From Elysia crispata (lineage: Eukaryota; Mollusca; Gastropoda; Plakobranchidae), in assembly GCA_033675545.1 (NCBI GenBank), contig JAWDGP010007175.1, positions 1-64,000 on the forward strand: 64,000 nucleotides of DNA, in the 5' to 3' direction. Positions within the stretch are counted from its first letter, which is position 1. The number at the start of each line of letters is the position of its first letter. The notes below the pieces were generated by a model, which saw only the letters and a program-made list of their open reading frames with translations, was not told the origin of the DNA and ran no database searches. Both the position numbers and the translations under genes were made by a program. Shown piece by piece: positions 50,688-64,000 of this stretch.

Positions 50688-51672
50688 TTACCTTTACAAT
50701 CATGCTACCGAACCTTTACAATCATGTTACCGAACCTTTACAATCATGTTACCGAACCTTTACAATCATGTTACCGAACCTTTACGATCATGTTACCGAA
50801 CCTTTACAATCATGTTACCGAACTTTTACAATCATGTTACCGAACCTTTACAATTATGTTACCGAACCTTTACAATCATGTTACCGAACCTTTACAATCA
50901 TGTTACCGAACCTTTACGATCATGTTACCGATCCTTTACAATCATGTTACCGAACCTATACAATCATGTTACCGAACCTTTACAATCATGTTACCGAACC
51001 TTTACAATCATGTTACCGAACCTTTACAATCATGTTACCGAACCTTTACAATCATGTTACCGAACCTTTACAATCATGTTACCGAACCTTTACAATCATG
51101 TTACCGAACCTTTACAATCATGTTACCGAACCTTTACAACCCTGATACCGAAACTTTACAATCATGTTACCAAAACTTTACAATCCTGATACCGAAACTT
51201 TACAATCCTGATACCGAAACTTTACAATCATGTTACCGAAACTTTACAATCCTGATACCGAAACTTTACAATCATGTTACCGAACCTTTACGATCATGTT
51301 ACCGAACCTTTACAATCATGTTACCGAACCTTTACAATCATGTTACCGAACTTTTACAATCATGTTACCGAACCTTTACAATCATGTTACCGAACCTTTA
51401 CAATCATGTTACCGAACCTTTACGATCATGTTACCGAACCTTTACAATCATGTTACCGAACCTATACAATCATGTTACAGAAACTTTACAATCATGTTAC
51501 CGAACTTTTACAATCATGCTACCGAACTTTTACAATCATGTTACCGAACCTTTACAATCATGTTACCGAACCTTTACAATCAGGTTACAGAACCTTTACT
51601 ATCGTGTTACCGACTTTTTACAATCATGTTACCGAACCTTTACAATCATGTTACCGAACCTTTACAATCAAT
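50688..51672. repeat. 22-bp tandem array, about 45 copies
   Basis: Unit AACCTTTACAATCATGTTAC plus CG. Most copies are identical; a variant with CCTGATACCGAAAC clusters at about 51135-51260. As 22 is not a multiple of three, the array encodes one 22-residue peptide period in every plus-strand frame and has no stop in any. This gives long open frames that I read as an artefact of the repeat. Confidence 0.95.
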
Positions 51673-51720
51673 GTTGTGCGAATTTATAGATAAGAAAAAT
51701 CAGCGTCATAAAAAGTAAGT

Positions 51721-51995
<275 letters not shown>

Positions 51996-52059
51996 AATGT
52001 ATTGTTTACAAAGTGGGCATAATTTCTTTTCTTCTTTTTTTATTTGTGTTTGGTCATGA

Positions 52060-52490
52060 TTCTTGTCGATCATTCTGATGCATGGATGCGAGGCCTGAAC
52101 AATTTCTAAACAGTTACAAAAGAAACTGGAGGCCTCAGAAATGTATTTACTATGAAGAATGCTACGACAGTAAAAAAAAAAAAAATGAAACGAAACAGTG
52201 TCACGAGAAGCCTGCACAAGTCACTCATTAACAGAATACGTATGCGTCAAGCAACCTATTTTGGCCATGTGATGAGAAGAGAGAAACTAGAACATCTTGT
52301 GACAACTGGAAAGATCGAAGGAATACGCAGCAAGGGAAAACAGCGAAAAAAGATGTTGGATGGACTAACAAAAGTAGCTAAAAGGAGGAGAAGTGACAGA
52401 TGCATCAAGGGATTGAGATGCGTGGAAGGTCATGATGGCCTTCGCTACAACTAGCAAAAAGCAGGAGATCTGATTGATTGATTGTGCATA
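52060..52490 (+). mobile_element. 3' end of a second LINE (craniofacial-development-protein-2-like ORF2 tail)
   Basis: MHGCEA, a stop, then TISKQLQKKLEASEMY; later RMRQATYFGHVMRREKLEHL, then TTGKIEGIRSKGKQRKKMLD. These match the C-terminal YGCETWT / FGHVxRxxGLExLVxTGKIEG blocks of common LINE ORF2 proteins. The stretch at 52152-52454 is open. It ends in TGATTGATTGATTG, a simple-repeat 3' tail typical of some LINE clades. Clade not settled. Confidence 0.75.
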
Positions 52491-53188
52491 ATTTGTTATA
52501 AAAAATATTAAAAAGTAGTGCGCAGCCATTGTATTTCAGCTTTGCCCTGACGTTAGTCTTATGGCGCCGACTTATCTCGATCAGTGTCTCACTACCTGCA
52601 AGACATCTTAGGCCGTCATCTGATAAAAGTATCAGATAAATATGGCAAGCAGATATCAAGAATTTTTTGGTCAACATCAATTTCTTTTTACCGTATAAGT
52701 CTTAACATAATTATGGAACAATCTTTCAAAACTAATCAGGGAGGCATCAGCTTTAGCAATGTACAGACTTATGGTGAAACAATATTTCTCTTCAGCGATA
52801 TTGTTGACATTTAACAAACATTTAATGCCTAGTGGTGGACTGTCTTGTCACGTACAGTGTAGTTATATTAATTTTATATTTGTTGCGAGTATTTTTATTT
52901 AATTAGAATTGGACTGGCCGATTTTATAGCACATTGAAAATGTTTTTTTATAGGAGTCCGTGAGCTAAAAGATGTAATTTTTAATTATCATAACTTTGTC
53001 ATTCTGTATAGTGAACTATATAATATCATTACTTTGTATGTGTAAACAAACATTCAATTATTTAAATTGAACCTGTCTAGGTCTGCCAAATAAAAACCAT
53101 TAATATAATGGCAAAAGAGAAGCAAAAATGTTGCAGTATTTTCAGTATTATTCTCGTTTTTGCTTTACTTTAATCTCTGTCAATATAG
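52491..53188. other. Spacer upstream of CIMIP2B
   Basis: AT-rich with no recognised gene. TCTCTGTCAATATAG ending at 53189 could be an acceptor for a 5' UTR intron of CIMIP2B. Confidence 0.45.
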
Positions 53189-53210
53189 GAACTCAGACTG
53201 CAGAAACGAC

Positions 53211-59542
<6,332 letters not shown>

Positions 59543-59550
59543 GCTACTGA

Positions 59551-60330
59551 TATCTCAAGACTTCCATATTGTTGACAACTAATTTCTATCAATGGATCGT
59601 TAAAAAAGAAATAAAGATAAAATAGGAGGAGACATTGCTGTATTTAAACGATTATTCCTTCTATGACATTTCAAGACGTCAATATTGTTGACAGCTAATT
59701 TCTATCGATAAATTCTTTTATATAAAAAAAGATAAAATAAAAGGAAACTTTGCTGTCTTTTAACGATTATTTCTGGTGTAATAGTTCAAGACCTCTCTAT
59801 TGTTGACAGCTAGTTTCTATCGACAGATCGTTAAAAATTATAAAATAAGAGCAGACCTCGTTTTATTTAAATGAATATGTCGAGCTCGCATTGAGCTAAT
59901 CTTGAAAACCACGCTCACATTATCCTTAGACTACATGTATATAATGAAGAGCAAGATAAAGGCATACCTGTGCTGTTCCTACTACCGATCATTTCTTACA
60001 TAGTATCTCAAGAATCCCATATTGTTAACAACTAGTTTTGATCGATAGATCGTTGAAAAAATGTAAACTAAAAGAAGACCTCGTTGAGTTTCAATGATTT
60101 TTTTATTCTGTATTTCAAGATTTACTCCATATTGTTTACAACTACTAGTTTCTTTCGATAGGTCGTTAAAAATAATAAAATAAAAGGAGTCCGCTCTGTA
60201 TTCAAAAGATTATTCCTTCAATGTCGAGTTCATAATGAGCAAATCTTGAAAACTAGGCTTACTTTATCCTTAGAACTATATAAAGAAGAGCAAGATAAAG
60301 GCATACCTGCGCTTAGCCTAACACCTATCT
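59551..60330. repeat. Degenerate tandem repeat derived from the CIMIP2B 3' UTR, about five copies
   Basis: The unit, about 110-120 bases, starts TCAAGACTTCCATATTGTTG and goes on with ACAACTAATTTCTATC, a GATCGTTAAAAA block and GATTATTCCTTC. Copies begin near 59553, 59670, 59788, 60008 and 60108. A second block (GAGCAAGATAAAGGCATACC) follows copies 3 and 5, so a larger unit was duplicated too. The first copy carries AATAAA at 59610-59615, the likely CIMIP2B poly(A) signal. Confidence 0.85.
59610..59615 (+). terminator. Candidate poly(A) signal of CIMIP2B
   Basis: AATAAA 68 bases after the stop codon, in a plausible position. Confidence 0.5.
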
Positions 60331-61291
60331 TTCAAATAAGTTTAAACAAGGCATTAAAATATTGATTGAAGCTCGTAAACTTTTTAAAAATCGTTTTTGC
60401 TTCGTAAAATTTCGTTCATTTGATTTTTACTTCATTGATTTAAAAAATCCTTTGGTATAAAGCTGACAAGCTTTGTGTACGGAATACTGCTGCAGATCCC
60501 TAGGCCAATCTTAAGAATTTCATATGTTACAATTCGTTTCTGCATGAAAGTTGAGTACACAATAGGGGAGGCCCCATGTTTGATGTCTAGCTGGATCCGT
60601 CATGTACTGGGTTGATTCCCATCTAGCCACCCTATTCTTACTTGGCAGAAAGCTGCAGTCTCGGTGTAAGATTCTTTGGGAAATTTTTAGGGTGACTCAA
60701 AACAAAGCAAATAACTATGAAAAAAAAAAGAATTCTATTTTATTTGGTTTGCCCATTAGATCTTGTGGAAATATAAAGTGAAAGCTTCAGGACTAAATCC
60801 ATGTATCTTTGTCATTTGAGGAGATTTCAAAGATATGCCTCTTCATTTGGTTAAAATGGAAGCAAGTGGCCAGTATCAAATGCACATTAGCATTTGGTTT
60901 GTACATTATAGTGTTTCATCAAACTTGACATTTTATCTTAAATAAAAGAGAAACAAGAGACTGCAGAATCCATTGATGAACACACTTTATTGGTGGCATT
61001 AAAACAAGAAAAAAAAGAGTCTACCATTTAATGCTTTATATTGGAATAGAAAAAAAAAGCACCGAAAGTATAGTAAAAAACTACTAAATCTACATGGTAT
61101 TTTATTAAAAATTCCTTTATTTCTCTAAAAATTACCCTCTGAAACCAAAATGATTTTTGAGGTCTCTAGAATTTTAGTTTAACAATGTTTCGCTGTACTA
61201 ATTTTCCTACAAAAGAATAGGTAAATTGAAATGGCTTTTAAATTTAAATTTCCTTTAAAAATCAACAAAAGCACGAAGCAAAACTTTTCTC
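60331..61291. other. Convergent spacer and probable ACTR5 3' UTR
   Basis: AT-rich. The part next to 61291 is likely ACTR5 3' UTR, with minus-strand AATAAA at 60986-60991. A less AT-rich block at about 60560-60690 has a box-B-like GGGTTGATTCCC and may be an old SINE; no gene seen. Confidence 0.45.
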
Positions 61292-61503
61292 CTAATTCTG
61301 TGAAGATGTTACTGTGACAGATGCTGGTGTGGAAGAGTTTGTCCCAGTTGGCGACATGAAATAACGATTTGAGGTCCAGTGCTCGGCCAAGTAACCTTCA
61401 CCTTGCTCCTCATAGTCTTGGCGTGTGATGGCGCTTTCAGCAAGCCACTGGGGATTCAGAGCCATTTGACGCGCCCCATGCCATGCGTCCAGGCTTGGAT
61501 TAG
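61292..61503 (-). CDS. ACTR5: ACTR5 last coding exon
   Basis: NPSLDAWHGARQMALNPQWL through YLAEHWTSNRYF, then a Ser/Thr-rich tail (SSTPASVTVTSSQN) and TAG at 61292-61294. The tail is unrelated to that of human ACTR5, which also ends in low complexity. Confidence 0.94.
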
Positions 61504-63806
61504 CTGGAAATACATATCGAGAAAATACGGTCACAACACCAGTTTTGGAATTGGTCATATAAAAATATATTCATGTAGGGTCAAAACAGAGACTAAATTC
61601 TGACCAAAACTAGTTTATTCTATTGAATTTGCAATACAACAGACAAGATACAGTAGAAACTTCATAACTCGAATTGTATGGGAATGGATAAAAACTTCCA
61701 TTTAAAAGGATTCGATTTACAAAAAAGGGTCATTACTGAACCTATGAGTATGACTCAATGAATGAATGTGTTTCGTGCCTGCAACGAGGAACTCTCACTT
61801 TTTTCCTGTTCCACATTGCTACCAGTAGCAGTGTTATTACTGGCTCTTTTTCAGTGCTTCAGCTGCCTCCTAGGGCAGTGACTGGCATTGCTTGCTGCTT
61901 GAGATAAGAGACACAGTACTTTTGTAATGCCTTATGGGACAGTATTGACTTTGAATGAAGAGAAACGAACAAGAAAGACTTCGAAATATGATTCTGATTC
62001 TAACAAAGGCAAAGAGAAAGAAAAAATAACCTATCCTCTACAAAAATACCTTGGATCGCCGAATAGTATAACATACAGCATAGAATGTGTGCCTTAAGAG
62101 AACCTAAAGTCAGATTCAGCTATTAAGGAAACTGGTTTTCTGACAAGCATCACTTGACATGACAAGTTGTCTGAAACATAATGATCTAGCAAAACGCTAA
62201 TATAAATATCTAAAAATATGTTTGAAAAAATAATCAGGATGCTTAAGGCAAATCATCTTCATTACCTTGCATGTCTCTTAAATGAATAAACAATGAATAA
62301 GAATTCAAAAAGAGCCATTGAGTACACAAAACTAGGGATTGTGCAATGAGAATATTTGAGTGGATCAAGAATTATTCAGAACTATGACAAACAACGAAAG
62401 TATTTCTTTTTTCTCAGATATTTCAGAATGAAAAAACTGTTGAATATAACTTATAATTTTGACAAATGCCCCCGTTACCCCATAAAAATGATGGACTGAT
62501 TATGTATCAAAACACCTTGATGTCGATTATATGCCCTTTTCCATTCTGGACTATGACAAGCTTCCTACCTTTATAATCAAAATATATGTGTTGAGTAACA
62601 ACGCCACGAAGTGAGATGTTTTGTGGCAAAAATTTTTTTTTGGGATAAATGCAATTTTCCTACAGAAGGCTTGAAATTTTTGCTTTTTATTTTGCTCTAA
62701 TTTCTAATTTTCATATTGTTTCAGGAAATGAAGCACTTTAAATAGCGAGGATTTTAAGCCTTCTTGACAAAAATGACATTTTCTCCAAGTAGTCATCGGC
62801 CGCAAAACGTCTCATTTTGTGACGTCTCTACACATAATTATATATATATATATATTAAAAAATATAAAATATATGTGGATGAACAAAACGTCTAAGTGTA
62901 TTTTCTTCTAGTGATATTTGAACTTTATGTGATACATTTTCTTCATTTAAGACTAACACCAATTCATCGCCTACCCGCACAAAATATTTGGTAAGAGCTT
63001 TTGAAAGGCCTCATTTGAAGAAGCTCAAAATCGATTCTTTCTTTGAAGTTTTTGAAGTTAGCATTGCCGCCTGTCAGGAAAACATGCTGGAGGTAAAAAA
63101 AGAAAAAGGAGATCAAGTTACAGAATCATGACATGCCTGTTTGCAAGCATACAATCTCAACCAGTTGAAGACTTTCTGAGATAGAAAGGAAAATAAAGAA
63201 TTTAAAAAGTGTGCATTATAACAAACAAAGAAACAAAAAAACAAGACTAATACTATGTTATTTTTTTTTAATTATGATGATAAAGCTATTATTATCTTTG
63301 CAAAAAAATCATTTTTAACCCTAAATTAGTTGGGTTTTTTTTGGTGTGAGAAAGTAGAAAAGTAATCTAAAAAATCTCTGAAAAAATAATTAGATCCAAA
63401 AGAAATCTCTCGCCACAATAAATTTGCAATTTTTCAGGAAGTTTTCCAATAGTTAATTTTTCTTATTACATTCGACTTAAAAAAACAAAACAAAACAACA
63501 ACATGAGCAATGGTTTAAAGTGTTTTTTACTTTTGAAAATGTTCTGTTAAATTTTAACAAGTACAAAGACGACATTGACTTAAATACTATGCGCAAAAAA
63601 AAATTTAAAAAAATTACATAGTGATAAGTTTTATGTTATACACAATTACCATAAAAATGATAATGTTTGCAATGACAAAGTAACAAACCTTGACCAGTCT
63701 TTCCTGAATGTCAGGTGTTGCTTTGCCCAGTATAAAATCTGCAGTCTCCGCAAGGCCAGCTTGGTCCAACCCCAGCATTGATGGCTGGAACAGAAGCTCT
63801 GGACAC
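61292..63806 (-). CDS. ACTR5: ACTR5 (actin-related protein 5, INO80 complex), C-terminal part, runs off the right edge
   Basis: ARP5 is a nuclear actin-fold subunit of the INO80 chromatin remodeller, needed with INO80C for nucleosome sliding. Three exons are in the window: 63689-63806, 62975-63086 and 61292-61503. They join in phase and give the last 147 or so residues. The reading CPELLFQPSMLGLDQAGLAE, HVFLTGGNANFKNFKERI, LLQMRPFKSSYQIFCA, NPSLDAWHGARQMALNP and ITRQDYEEQGEGYL follows human ACTR5 block by block (PEILFQPSL, VFVTGGN, LLEMRPFRSSFQV, NPVLDAWYGARDWALN, ITRKEYEEKGGEYLKEH). The actin-type GG phosphate-binding loop (TGGN) is kept. The N-terminal two thirds lies beyond the edge. It converges on CIMIP2B. 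Confidence 0.93.
61504..62974 (-). other. ACTR5 last intron
   Basis: AT-rich intron; I see no second gene in it. A short TA run lies at about 62838-62855. Confidence 0.6.
62975..63086 (-). CDS. ACTR5: ACTR5 exon, penultimate
   Basis: Acceptor ACCTCCAG; HVFLTGGNANFKNFKERIDF then ELLQMRPFKSSYQIFCA; donor CGG|GTAGGC, phase 1. Confidence 0.93.
63087..63688 (-). other. ACTR5 intron
   Basis: AT-rich, poly-A/T-rich, nothing recognisable on either strand. Confidence 0.6.
63689..63806 (-). CDS. ACTR5: ACTR5 exon, first in window
   Basis: Acceptor GAACCAG; CPELLFQPSMLGLDQAGLAE, then TADFILGKATPDIQERLVK; donor AAG|GTTTGT. Phase 2 in, phase 0 out. Confidence 0.92.
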
Positions 63807-64000
63807 CTGGTTCAGTGACATTGAAAGAGAAAAGGATGCATTTTGGTCAATCTCTGCTCCTTTCTTCACAGCTTAAGAAAAATCTTTCTGGTGATAATCC
63901 TCCACAAAAACTGAATTGAGTTATGAGTCAAAAAGGAATTCAACTTTAAGTTTGTAATCATAAAAGGCAAACAAAGAGAAATGGGATAATCCAAAATAGA

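Noticed and set aside
50581-51718. Frames of 139-337 codons in three plus-strand frames
   Set aside because: All are the 22-bp satellite read in different frames; no start context, splice sites or known domain.
52584-52814. 76-codon plus-strand frame upstream of CIMIP2B
   Set aside because: Composition is like the surrounding AT-rich DNA and no motif is visible.

Overview
The window looks like nuclear DNA of a mollusc, probably a gastropod. The reasons are AT-rich intergenic and intronic DNA, vertebrate-like gene families split by GT-AG introns, very dense GA, TA, AAT and AGT microsatellites, and tandem arrays rich in AGATCT and TCTAGA words. The clade is an inference from sequence style; no search was run.

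Layout, left to right. (1) 0.4-5.9 kb, minus strand: an apparently intact three-exon small heat shock protein gene (153 aa) with a TATA box and heat shock elements; its second intron carries a 60-bp tandem array. (2) 8.4-13.3 kb, plus strand: an hsp70 locus with heat-shock-type promoter, a noncoding first exon and a single coding exon that is broken in several places, so a pseudogene. A degraded Helitron with a clear 3' hairpin and CTAG end sits in its 5' UTR intron. The two heat-shock genes are divergent, about 2.9 kb apart. (3) 16.6-42.2 kb, minus strand: a roquin (RC3H1/RC3H2-like) gene, at least 19 coding exons and about 1,300 codons, with HEPN, ROQ and CCCH zinc-finger regions. No RING exon was found. 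Several introns hold tandem duplications that touch exon edges. (4) 44-53 kb: a repeat-dominated spacer with long trinucleotide arrays, a 22-bp array of about 45 copies, and pieces of at least two LINE retrotransposons. (5) 53.2-59.5 kb, plus strand: complete seven-exon CIMIP2B (FAM166B), a ciliary microtubule inner protein of 305 aa. (6) 61.3-63.8 kb, minus strand: the last three coding exons of ACTR5 (ARP5, an INO80 subunit), which runs off the right edge and is tail-to-tail with CIMIP2B.

Exon limits were set by eye from GT-AG (one GC-AG) signals and were kept only where reading phase carried across every junction. The genes do not form an operon. The only functional link the sequence suggests is heat-shock control at the left. 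The most interesting points are the RING-less roquin, the dead hsp70 with a seemingly intact promoter, the Helitron in its intron, exon-edge tandem duplications in roquin, and the 22-bp array that is open in all three frames of one strand.
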